Below are positions 16,261-23,696 of a stretch of 64,000 nucleotides of DNA, one piece after another (the first letter of the stretch is position 1; the number at the start of each line of letters is the position of its first letter). The position numbers were made by a program, and so were the translations under genes. The notes under the pieces were generated by a model that was not told the DNA's origin, did no database searches, and was given only the letters and a program-made list of their open reading frames with translations. Origin of the DNA: an uncultured Pelosinus sp. (GTDB lineage: Bacteria > Bacillota > Negativicutes > Sporomusales > Acetonemataceae); assembly GCA_900542835.1 (NCBI GenBank), contig UQPB01000012.1:16887-80886 (forward strand). The letters run 5' to 3'.

Positions 16261-17688
16261 ATGATGCGGCGAGAGCATGATGCGTTAGGGGAAAGGGAAT
16301 TGCCGGCGGCTGCGTATTATGGTATTCACAGTTTACGGGCCCGTGAAAACTTTGCGATCAGCGGACTGCCGTGTCATTATGGTCTAATAAAGGCCATAGC
16401 GATGGTGAAGAAAGCGGCGGCGCAAGCTAACGCGGAACTGGGACTGCTGGACAAAGCGGTTGGCGAGGCGATTGCAGCTGCGGCTGACGAGGTTATTGCC
16501 GGCCGCTACCGCGACCAGTTTGTTGTTGATGCGCTGCAGGGCGGTGCCGGCACTTCCCTGCATATGAATGTCAATGAGGTTCTCGCCAATCGCGCTTGCG
16601 AACGGTTGGGAGCAGCCAAAGGCGATTATTGGCGGGTACATCCGCTGGAGCAGGTCAATCTGGGGCAATCAACCAATGACGTTTATCCTACGGCGCTGCG
16701 CATGGCTGCCATCTGGCAGCTGCGCAATCTCTGCGACGGCTGCGCCGGCTTGCAGGAGCAGCTGCAGGCCAAGGAACAGGAGTTTGCGGCGATCATTAAA
16801 GTTGGCCGCACGCAACTGCAGGATGCGGTGCCGATTATGCTGGGACAGGAATTTGGCGCTTACGCTCAGGCGGTGGCGCGTGACCGCTGGCGGCTGTATA
16901 AGGCGGAAGAGCGGCTGCGACAGGTGAATCTGGGCGGCACTGCCGTTGGCACCGGCCTCAACGCCGATATCCGTTATACGCATCTTGTGAACGAGAAACT
17001 CCGCCAGCTGGCTGGGATTGGACTGGCGCGTGCCGAGGATCTGATTGACGCAACTCAAAATGTCGATGTTTTTGTCGAGGTATCAGGCTTATTGAAGGCG
17101 TTGGCGGTTAATCTGACTAAAATCTGCAATGATTTGCGCCTGCTGTCGTCCGGACCCCGCGCCGGGCTGGGGGAGATTAGGCTGCCTGCAAAACAGGCGG
17201 GATCATCTATTATGCCGGGGAAAGTCAATCCGGTAATTGCCGAGGCTGTTAATCAGGCGGCATTTCATGTGATGGCGTCTGATTTGGCGGTTACGCTGGC
17301 GGCGCAGGCGGGACAGCTTGAGTTAAACGCTTTCCTGCCGCTGCTGGCGCATCACTTGCTTGGCAGTATTGATATCTTAACCAATGCGGTTGGGATACTG
17401 GCCGATTCTTGTGTGCGCGATATCACTGCCAGGCCGGAGCGCTGCCAGGCGCTGCTGCAGAGCAGCGGCCTGGCAGTGACGGCGCTGACGCCGTATATCG
17501 GTTATGAACGAGCCGGAGAGTTGGCCAGACTGGCTGATGAAAGCGGGGAGTCGATTGCGGCGCTTGTTAGCGCCAAAGGCTGGCTGAGCGCCGAAGCGGC
17601 GGCGGCAATTCTACAGCCGCAGGCAATGACCCGGCCGGGACGGGTTATATCACGAACAGGCGGTGAGGCAGAGTGCAGGAGACTGTAA
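16261..17688 (+). CDS. Aspartate ammonia-lyase-like enzyme, coupled to hydF
   Basis: A 475-residue fumarase/aspartase superfamily protein. The signature loop GSSIMPGKVNPV near residue 316, the block GQSTNDVYPTALR near 139 and AGTSLHMNVNEV near 97 match aspartase/fumarase catalytic regions, so reversible release of ammonia from aspartate is likely. It overlaps hydF by 16 bp, so the two are translationally coupled. Ammonia lyases recur in [FeFe]-hydrogenase maturation loci, and here it might supply nitrogen for the azadithiolate bridge; that link is an inference. Fumarase activity cannot be excluded from sequence alone. Confidence 0.82.
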   Translation: MMRREHDALGERELPAAAYYGIHSLRARENFAISGLPCHYGLIKAIAMVKKAAAQANAELGLLDKAVGEAIAAAADEVIAGRYRDQFVVDALQGGAGTSLHMNVNEVLANRACERLGAAKGDYWRVHPLEQVNLGQSTNDVYPTALRMAAIWQLRNLCDGCAGLQEQLQAKEQEFAAIIKVGRTQLQDAVPIMLGQEFGAYAQAVARDRWRLYKAEERLRQVNLGGTAVGTGLNADIRYTHLVNEKLRQLAGIGLARAEDLIDATQNVDVFVEVSGLLKALAVNLTKICNDLRLLSSGPRAGLGEIRLPAKQAGSSIMPGKVNPVIAEAVNQAAFHVMASDLAVTLAAQAGQLELNAFLPLLAHHLLGSIDILTNAVGILADSCVRDITARPERCQALLQSSGLAVTALTPYIGYERAGELARLADESGESIAALVSAKGWLSAEAAAAILQPQAMTRPGRVISRTGGEAECRRL

Positions 17689-18896
17689 AAGGGGACCGGC
17701 TGCATATTGCGTTGTTTGGCCGCCGCAACGCCGGCAAGTCCAGCCTGATCAACGCGCTGACTGGCCAGGAGATCGCGTTGGTTTCCGATATTGCCGGTAC
17801 AACGACAGATCCGGTTTATAAGGCAATGGAACTGTTGCCGGTGGGACCGGTCATGTTTATTGACACGGCCGGCATTGATGATGAGGGCGAGCTGGGAGCG
17901 CTGCGCGTGGAACGGACTTTGCAGGTGCTCAACAAAACGGATTTGGCTTTACTGGTGATTGATCCCGCAATCGGTGCCGGCAATGAGGAACGGCGGCTGG
18001 CAGAAGCGGTTCGTCACCGCAAGATCCCCCTGTTGGCGGTTGTCAATAAAGCCGACCGCTATCGGGTAGAGCCGGAGAAATTGGACGCATGGACAGCCTG
18101 GCTGGGATCGGTCACTGTGGTTAGCGCCGCCAGCGGTGCCGGCATAGAGAAGTTAAAGCAGGCAATTATTCAGGCTGCGCCTGACGACTGGGAGGGACAG
18201 CCCCTGATCGGTGATTTGCTGCGGCCGGGCGACACTGTCGTTATGGTGGTGCCGATCGATTTGGCGGCTCCTAAGGGAAGGTTGATTTTGCCGCAGGTAC
18301 AGGCCATTCGCGATGCGCTTGACCATGACAGTATCTGCGTTGTGACTAAGGAACAGGAGCTGCGCCGGGCGCTGGACAACCTCAAACAGCCGCCGCGACT
18401 GGTCGTTACTGATTCGCAGGCGTTTGCAAAGGTTGCTGGCGATACGCCACCAGACGTATGGCTGACATCGTTTTCGATTTTGATGGCTCGCCATAAAGGT
18501 GATCTGGCTACGCTTGCCGCCGGCGCCAAGGCAATTGACAGTTTGCTGCCGGGGGATGCGGTGCTGGTAGCCGAAGGCTGCAGCCACCATCGCCAGGCAG
18601 ACGATATCGGGCGGGTAAAGATTCCCCGCTGGCTGCGGCAACGGGTAGGAGGAGAACTCCGGTTTCAGTGGGTATCGGGAGGCGACTTCCCGTCAGATCT
18701 TTCATCCTACCGCTTGATCGTACACTGCGGTTCCTGTATGCTCAACCGGCGGCAGATGCTGTATCGGTTGTCACTGGCGAGGGAACAGCAGGTGCCAATC
18801 GTAAATTACGGCGTACTGATCGCCTGGCTGCAGGGGATACTGCCAAGGGCGCTGCTGCCCTTTCCGCTGGCGGCGAGTCTGTTTGCCAAGAGCTGA
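17673..18896 (+). CDS. hydF: [FeFe]-hydrogenase maturation GTPase HydF
   Basis: This 407-residue protein has an N-terminal GTPase domain (G1 GRRNAGKSS near residue 17, GTTTDP, DTAG, NKAD), a dimerisation region, and a C-terminal cluster-binding region. That region has CSHH near residue 301 and HCGSC near 351, the ligand pattern of the HydF [4Fe-4S] cluster. HydF is the scaffold on which the 2Fe subcluster is built by HydE and HydG and handed to the hydrogenase. hydE and hydG are not in this window. The GTG start lies within the 3' end of the ammonia-lyase gene. Confidence 0.93.
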   Translation: MQETVKGDRLHIALFGRRNAGKSSLINALTGQEIALVSDIAGTTTDPVYKAMELLPVGPVMFIDTAGIDDEGELGALRVERTLQVLNKTDLALLVIDPAIGAGNEERRLAEAVRHRKIPLLAVVNKADRYRVEPEKLDAWTAWLGSVTVVSAASGAGIEKLKQAIIQAAPDDWEGQPLIGDLLRPGDTVVMVVPIDLAAPKGRLILPQVQAIRDALDHDSICVVTKEQELRRALDNLKQPPRLVVTDSQAFAKVAGDTPPDVWLTSFSILMARHKGDLATLAAGAKAIDSLLPGDAVLVAEGCSHHRQADDIGRVKIPRWLRQRVGGELRFQWVSGGDFPSDLSSYRLIVHCGSCMLNRRQMLYRLSLAREQQVPIVNYGVLIAWLQGILPRALLPFPLAASLFAKS

Positions 18897-19019
18897 ACGA
18901 TGAATAAAGCGGCTGAATGGGACGCGTTGACAACTGGCTTGATTTGCTCCCTGCCTGGCGTGGAATCCTGCGGGTTCGAAGTGCGCCGGGCTTTTTCAGC
19001 CCAATAGAAAAGAGATGAC

Positions 19020-19700
19020 ATGATGAAGGGAACACTGGTCAATTCTGCTGCCGTACTCGTGGGAGCGGGAGCGGGACTGCTGCTGCGGCGCGGTTTTGCC
19101 GAACGCTATCAAAAAACGGTTATGCAGGGACTGGGGCTGGCTGTAGGGTTAGTTGGCCTGGAAATGGCCCTGAAAACGGAAAACATGCTGATCGTTATTC
19201 TTAGCCTGGCTACTGGCGGCCTGCTGGGAGAGTGGGTTGATATTGACAGGCGTCTGAACAGCTTTGGCGGCTGGTTATCGGAAAAAAGCAAAGGCGGTTA
19301 TGGCGATCTGGGACAAGGGTTTGTGGCCGCGACACTTATTTTTTGTGTTGGCGCGATGGCAGTAGTTGGTTCGATTCAAGACGGCTTAACCGGCGATGCC
19401 GCCACTCTGTACGCCAAAGCCATGCTGGACGGGATTTCTTCTGTCATTCTTGCCTCGGCGATGGGCGCGGGCGTAGCCTTATCCAGTGTCTCGATTCTGC
19501 TGTACCAGGGAACGATAACGCTGTTGGCAGGTCAGATTTCAAGCCTGCTGGGGCCGGCGGTAATCCGTGAGATGACGGCGGTGGGCGGCATTCTGATTAT
19601 CGGTATCTCACTGCTGATGCTGGAAATAAAAACGATCAAGGTAGCGAATTTGCTGCCTGCTATTCTGGCGGCCGCTATTCTGGCTACCTTTTGGCATTGA
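19020..19700 (+). CDS. DUF554 family membrane protein
   Basis: A 226-residue integral membrane protein with about six hydrophobic segments and the glycine-rich DUF554 pattern: N-terminal GTLVNSAAVLVGAGAGLLL, then a central FCVGAMAVVGSIQDGL. The family has members such as YdfK and is of unknown function, possibly transport. It follows hydF after 123 bp that include a small GGGCT/AGCCC hairpin. Confidence 0.85.
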   Translation: MMKGTLVNSAAVLVGAGAGLLLRRGFAERYQKTVMQGLGLAVGLVGLEMALKTENMLIVILSLATGGLLGEWVDIDRRLNSFGGWLSEKSKGGYGDLGQGFVAATLIFCVGAMAVVGSIQDGLTGDAATLYAKAMLDGISSVILASAMGAGVALSSVSILLYQGTITLLAGQISSLLGPAVIREMTAVGGILIIGISLLMLEIKTIKVANLLPAILAAAILATFWH

Positions 19701-19789
19701 GCTCAGGCGGCTGCAGCCTGACTAATCCGGAACGAGAGGCAGGGGCTCTTGCCTCCGCGGCGTATAATTTTGGAGAAAGGTGTGAAACT

Positions 19790-20302
19790 ATGGAATATAT
19801 CAATAGTATTTTGCAAAATCAACAAACGGGTTCCTGGCTGTTAGCCGCGTCAGCGCTGCTGGCTCTGCTGCTGCTGACGGTAGTCGTCAGGCTCAGCCTG
19901 AAGCTGAACCGGCTGGAGCGGCTGTATCGGCAGATGATGGAAGGCACAACGGGGACAAGCCTGGAAACGATGCTGTTGACACATAATCATGATGTCAGCG
20001 CCGCGCTTGCTGCGGTTGACCGTTTACAGGGAGAGACGCAGCGGCTGGGACAGGTTTTGCAATCATGCATTCAAAAGGTTGGTTTGGTTCGTTATAATGC
20101 CTTTGAGGACACCGGCAGCGATCTGAGCTTTTCCTTGGCGGTGCTGGACGGCAATGATAACGGCATTGTTCTTTCCAGTCTGTACGGGCGCAGTGAATCG
20201 CGTATTTATGCCAAGCCGGTGACGCAGCTGCAATCCCGCTACCCTTTGTCGACAGAGGAACAGCAGGCAATTAAGCGGGCCAAAAGCGCTGAACCGCTCT
20301 GA
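19790..20302 (+). CDS. DUF4446 family protein with one N-terminal membrane helix
   Basis: 170 residues. One membrane segment (about 14-34, WLLAASALLALLLLTVVV) is followed by a short coiled-coil-like stretch and a soluble domain (KVGLVRYNAFEDTGSDLSFS) typical of DUF4446. Genes of this family lie near parAB in many clostridia; the function is unknown. The ATG at 19790 follows AAAGGTG; the upstream in-frame extension lacks a ribosome site and overlaps DUF554. The next 222 bp hold no gene; a promoter for the M23 gene is expected there but not clear. Confidence 0.83.
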   Translation: MEYINSILQNQQTGSWLLAASALLALLLLTVVVRLSLKLNRLERLYRQMMEGTTGTSLETMLLTHNHDVSAALAAVDRLQGETQRLGQVLQSCIQKVGLVRYNAFEDTGSDLSFSLAVLDGNDNGIVLSSLYGRSESRIYAKPVTQLQSRYPLSTEEQQAIKRAKSAEPL

Positions 20303-20524
20303 TTGGCGGACTATCCGCAATTTAAGCTAAATTTGTAGAAAATATTGTTATTAAACAGGCAGGATTTTTCAGTTTTTTCTTGAATAGGTATAAGGTCAGT
20401 TTAAAGTAACGGATATACGGCTGCCGTTGGCGGCTTTGGACGTGGAATAGCGGTTTCTTTTTAGCGGCTTTGCACTTTTATGTTTTTTCTAAAAGTGGAC
20501 AAACAGATATCAGGTGGTGAGTCA

Positions 20525-21514
20525 ATGGCAATACTGCGCCCCGGGCTCGGCTGTTTACGGCAGCTTTGGGATAGGGCGGCGTTCTGGCGCCGTAAAGAGC
20601 CAAAGAATCCGAAGGGTCCGGATAAGAGGGAATATACGCTGATGATCGTTCCACATCAGGGCGAGTCAGTGATACGAGTCCGAATTCCGATTTTAGCAGT
20701 AAAAGCTTCTCTGGTAGGAATGTGCGTTCTGGCAGTAGCCGGCGCCGGCTTTGCCGTTACCTACCGCAACACGCTGAATGTGGCCAGTGCGGAAAAAACC
20801 GAGCTGGTTCGACTGCGCCAGGAGACAGGCCATCAGTCTGATCAGCTTGAGCAGCTGGCTCAGAAAACGGCTGCTCTGCAAAATGACGTCAGTCGTCTGA
20901 ATGTGCTGGATGCGGAGATCCGGCGTCTGGTTGACGGCGGCGATAGCGAACCGGTCTCCCGGTCGGGCGCCAGCCGGGCCCGCTATGGCGGCCAGGGCGG
21001 CGAAATAGTGAATCCAAACGCCGAGCAGCTCAATACGCTGGTTGAGGAGCTGCAGGCAGTGGTCAAAGTCAGGGAGCGGAGCCTGGCTGAGTTAAAGGAG
21101 AAGGTGGCCGACCGCAATGCTCGATTGGCGGTGACGCCATCGATCTGGCCGGCAAATGGTGACGTAACCTCCCGGTTTGGCTGGCGAAGTTCCCCGTTTG
21201 GCTGGGGCAGCGACTGGCATCCCGGCATTGATATTGCTAACAGCCCCGGTACGCCGATTGCCGCTACCGCAGACGGGCAGGTTGTCATGAGCGGCTGGTA
21301 CGGCGGTTACGGCAAATGTGTGCAGATTGATCACGGCAACGGAATTATTTCCCTTTACGGGCATAATTCGGAACTGTTGGTCAGTGTGGGACAAACAATA
21401 AAGAAAGGCGATTTAATCGCCTATATGGGCAGCACCGGGGCCAGTACCGGCTCGCATGTGCATTACGAGATACGGGTAAATGGCACTGCTGTCAATCCGG
21501 CTAACTTTTTATAG
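20525..21514 (+). CDS. Membrane-anchored M23 family metallopeptidase
   Basis: A 329-residue protein with a basic N-terminus, one membrane segment (about 50-70), a coiled coil (about 83-125) and a C-terminal LytM/M23 domain (about 215-329). Zinc ligands are present (HPGIDIA near residue 232 and SHVHYE near 310), so it should be an active peptidoglycan endopeptidase. The ATG at 20525 follows GGTGGTGAG. The bactofilin gene lies 22 bp downstream. M23 peptidase-bactofilin pairs occur widely and shape the cell wall, so the two probably act together. Confidence 0.9.
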   Translation: MAILRPGLGCLRQLWDRAAFWRRKEPKNPKGPDKREYTLMIVPHQGESVIRVRIPILAVKASLVGMCVLAVAGAGFAVTYRNTLNVASAEKTELVRLRQETGHQSDQLEQLAQKTAALQNDVSRLNVLDAEIRRLVDGGDSEPVSRSGASRARYGGQGGEIVNPNAEQLNTLVEELQAVVKVRERSLAELKEKVADRNARLAVTPSIWPANGDVTSRFGWRSSPFGWGSDWHPGIDIANSPGTPIAATADGQVVMSGWYGGYGKCVQIDHGNGIISLYGHNSELLVSVGQTIKKGDLIAYMGSTGASTGSHVHYEIRVNGTAVNPANFL

Positions 21515-21536
21515 GTAATGAGGGGGAGAGGCGACA

Positions 21537-21947
21537 ATGTTTGGCGGCAAAAGGGACAAGCCGGCCGTAGGAGCCGGCGCGCCCAATAGTCAGGTTGAAA
21601 CCGTCATCGGCAAGGATACGGTATTTAAAGGGGTTATTTCCTCCAATAGCGGCGTCCGCATTGACGGTAAACTAGAGGGCGAAATTATGACCGCCAGCGA
21701 TGTCATTATTGGCTCCAGCGGCGTAGCGGAAGCGCAGATTAATGCCCGCAACGCTATCGTCGCCGGCCGTATTGTCGGCAACGTCACGATCACGGAAAAG
21801 CTGGAGCTATCCTCCACAGCTGTGGTGCTGGGAGATTTAAAGGTTGGGATTCTTTCCGTCGGCGAAGGCGCAGTCTATAAAGGCGCCTGCGAAATGCGCC
21901 AGGAGGCGGAACCGGCGGCAGCGAAAAAAAATAACAAGCAGGCATAA
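21537..21947 (+). CDS. Bactofilin family cytoskeletal protein
   Basis: A 136-residue protein with a central bactofilin (DUF583) beta-helix at about residues 18-115 (IGKDTVFKGVISSNSGVRID, then GEIMTASDVIIGSSG) and short unstructured ends. Bactofilins polymerise without nucleotide and recruit wall enzymes to defined sites. It is cotranscribed with the M23 peptidase gene and ends at a strong terminator. Confidence 0.92.
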   Translation: MFGGKRDKPAVGAGAPNSQVETVIGKDTVFKGVISSNSGVRIDGKLEGEIMTASDVIIGSSGVAEAQINARNAIVAGRIVGNVTITEKLELSSTAVVLGDLKVGILSVGEGAVYKGACEMRQEAEPAAAKKNNKQA

Positions 21948-21948
21948 C

Positions 21949-21991
21949 AAAACGGCCTTCGCAGATACTACAACTGCGGAGGCCGTTTTTT
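21949..21991 (+). terminator. Intrinsic terminator after the bactofilin gene
   Basis: AAAACGGCCTTCGCAG pairs with CTGCGGAGGCCGTTTT across a 9-nt loop, followed by a T-run. Confidence 0.9.
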
Positions 21992-22046
21992 GCTTTCGTT
22001 AACGGTATCAGCCGCCGCGCAATCGCTTGGACGGAGGTGTACCGAC

Positions 22047-22277
22047 ATGCGTAAAGTTTTGGTAGAAGCAGGTTTGGATCAGCTGAAGCAGCGACTGACA
22101 GAACGCGGCTATGAGGTTGTCGACATGGAAAGCGGCTATGCGCCCGTGGAAGCGGTCATTTATGTCGGTGAAGTCGCCAGCGGTGGCAGCAGCCGGCACG
22201 GACCGGAGGGAACACGGCTGGTCAATGCCGGCGGCTTAGATCCGGAGGCCGTCATCGACCGTCTGGACAGCCTGTAG
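22047..22277 (+). CDS. ykuS: YkuS/UPF0180 family small protein
   Basis: A 76-residue protein: MRKVLVEAGLDQLKQRLTER, a VVDM segment and a C-terminal LVNAGGLDPEAVIDRL. This matches the UPF0180 (YkuS) family found in spore-forming Firmicutes; its function is unknown. The ATG at 22047 has a strong CGGAGGTG ribosome site. Its 3' end overlaps the convergent yyaC gene by 42 bp. Confidence 0.85.
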   Translation: MRKVLVEAGLDQLKQRLTERGYEVVDMESGYAPVEAVIYVGEVASGGSSRHGPEGTRLVNAGGLDPEAVIDRLDSL

Positions 22278-22856
22278 GCTTGACAAGGCGGGAGGATGAA
22301 GACCATAGGCAAGGCCGGAGGCGATCGTTTCCGCCATTTTCATTACCAACTGCAGGCGGGTGCTTTGCAGGACCAAGTGCTCCATAAAGCCGCCGACGTT
22401 GACGATGCCGGTCACATAGACATCGCCGACCGGCGGCAATTCCTTTTTAACAGCGGCACCGGGTTTTAAGGCACCTTTGCCGATTGTTACGCAGCCAACG
22501 CTGTCAAGACGGCCAAGACAGGCATCGACGGCGATCAAAAATGGATTTTCAAACTGACGCTGCAGGCGCTTGAGCGTATCTTCCAGATTGGTTGCATGCA
22601 CCGGTTCATCCAGTGTGCCGTAGACATAAGGGTAGCGATGCAGTGATTGCAGCTTGCTGCCGGTCAGCGGTCCCAGCGCGTCGCCGGTTGAGCGGTCGGA
22701 GCCAATGCAAACAATCACCAGTTCCCGGCCGGACGGCTGCAATTCTCGCAATAGCTGACGCATACCGGAAGCAAGCTCCAGCATACTGTCGGGGCTTTGA
22801 ATGGGATAGCGGCGTTCTTTAGCTGCAGTTGATGCGGAGTGAAAAAGAGGTATCAT
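22236..22856 (-). CDS. yyaC: Spore protein YyaC (DUF1256)
   Basis: A 206-residue protein with the DUF1256/YyaC blocks VIVCIGSDRSTGDALGPL (near residue 47), VHATNLEDTL and IAVDACLG, and GxxxGKGALKPGAAV-like residues. The fold is related to hydrogenase-maturation and spore proteases such as GPR. In B. subtilis the gene is forespore-expressed. The start has GGAG 6 nt upstream. On the minus strand, GTATA (22913-22909) and a CATATAC at 22892-22886 loosely resemble a forespore sigma promoter, but the fit is imperfect. Confidence 0.88.
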   Translation of the reverse strand: MIPLFHSASTAAKERRYPIQSPDSMLELASGMRQLLRELQPSGRELVIVCIGSDRSTGDALGPLTGSKLQSLHRYPYVYGTLDEPVHATNLEDTLKRLQRQFENPFLIAVDACLGRLDSVGCVTIGKGALKPGAAVKKELPPVGDVYVTGIVNVGGFMEHLVLQSTRLQLVMKMAETIASGLAYGLHPPALSSLQAVQTVDDGLRI

Positions 22857-23225
22857 GCCTGTCTCCAGTTTTCAAATTTATTCTAGTATATGTCGTTGGC
22901 GGAATTTCTATACATTTGCCGGCCCGCCCCCGGAAAACAGCATTTGTGTATACAGCAAAACATTGCAGTACAATGGGTTCCTATACAGACTGCCATAATT
23001 GGCCGGCTGCCTAAAAACGCCGGCCAAACTGTATATACAGCAATAGCTAAATGATACAGTCTGTGAATATTTATTCATTGACTGTATTGTTTTTTTAATA
23101 ATAAAATCAGCAGTGATTTGCGGCAAATAATGAATAAAAGCAGGAATATACGTGTGCATTTTGTGTACAAATACACAGTGGAATCAAGTCCATTTTTCAG
23201 AAAAAACAATTATTTAATATTCATA
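22857..23225. repeat. AT-rich spacer with repeated TATACAG motifs and an inverted repeat
   Basis: No gene is seen in this 369-bp spacer. TATACAG occurs at 22949-22955, 22982-22988 and 23034-23040, twice followed by CAA. The inverse CTGTATA/CTGTATT occurs at 23029 and 23082. TTGGCCGGC (22999-23007) and GCCGGCCAA (23019-23027) form a stem flanked by TATACAG and CTGTATA. It could be a cluster of operator sites upstream of yyaC or the glutamate synthase operon; the regulator is unknown. Confidence 0.45.
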
Positions 23226-23254
23226 TTGACAGTATAACAATTCGTTACTATAAT
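23226..23254 (+). promoter_or_regulatory. Perfect housekeeping promoter of the riboswitch-glutamate synthase transcript
   Basis: TTGACA (23226-23231) and TATAAT (23249-23254) are separated by 17 bp, matching consensus at all 12 positions. Transcription from about 23261 gives a leader of roughly 435 nt before the first glutamate synthase gene. Confidence 0.9.
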
Positions 23255-23302
23255 AGGCGTGTAACATAATAGTATTTCCGGTATAGACAGAAGTATGAAA
23301 TA

Positions 23303-23410
23303 TTTAGGAGCGTGCCTAGGGTTCCGCGCAATTGCGGTCTGGACCGAGCGGCACGGGTGCAGTGCTGCACTACACCGTGGGGATAAAAGACCCTGGCGGA
23401 AGGTCCTGGA
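23303..23410 (+). ncRNA. ykkC-family riboswitch, probably subtype 2 (ppGpp- or PRPP-type)
   Basis: The ykkC core blocks are present in order: CTAGGGTTCCG (23316-23326), GGTCTGGACCGAGCGG (23336-23351), CACCG (23373-23377) and GGGGATAAAAGACCC (23379-23393). CCGC/GCGG and CACGG/CCGTG with GTGCAG/CTGCAC give the expected hairpins. P1 could form between AGGA..GCC (23306-23315) and GGC..TCCT (23395-23407). The guanidine-type GAGAGAAACACA segment is absent and GAGCGGCACG replaces it, which favours subtype 2. Subtype 2a RNAs sense ppGpp and control glutamate synthase and branched-chain amino acid genes, the exact context here. Ligand choice is inferred from context. Confidence 0.82.
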
Positions 23411-23440
23411 GGATTTCCAGCACCGTTCGCCAGGGCCTTT
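23391..23440 (+). terminator. Intrinsic terminator of the ykkC riboswitch (expression platform)
   Basis: CCCTGGCG (23391-23398) pairs with CGCCAGGG (23428-23435), with further pairs GGT/ACC and CTGG/CCAG inside, followed by CCTTTT. Its 5' arm overlaps the 3' strand of aptamer P1, so aptamer folding and termination exclude each other. Ligand binding should therefore allow read-through (an ON switch). Confidence 0.75.
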
Positions 23441-23696
23441 TGATCAAACCGAAAGTGCGAACGCTTTTTATTGATAAGGGCGTGGATGCTTTCGCCTTCC
23501 CCTGTCGGGGACTTGGCGCAGGCCAGGTCTTTTCTTATCCCCAGGAGGGCGTTTGGCAATTAGCGAGCAGGGCGGCGCTTAGCCGAAGGATGCAAACAAG
23601 AACGTAAAAACCGCAGCCCTCAGCGGTCGCGTTGGCGTATTCTTCGAATGGTGTCGCCTCCACTCGGTAAGTATTTTACTAAAGGCGGGATGTTCA
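23441..23696 (+). other. Structured leader between the riboswitch and the first glutamate synthase gene
   Basis: This 256-nt region has no gene but folds readily on paper. GATAAG (23473-23478) with CTTATC (23534-23539) encloses three hairpins: GGCG/CGCC (23479-23496), TCCCC/GGGGA (23498-23511) and CTTGG/CCAGG (23512-23527), a four-way junction. The segment 23519-23541 is nearly complementary to the aptamer core 23379-23397. A second aptamer or a switching strand is possible; I do not recognise a known family. Confidence 0.5.

Noticed and set aside
23316..23400. Guanidine-I (ykkC subtype 1) assignment
   Set aside because: The characteristic GAGAGAAACACA segment is missing and no guanidine-related gene is downstream.
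23248..23607. Frames on both strands through the riboswitch leader
   Set aside because: The region is explained by RNA structure; the frames lack ribosome sites.
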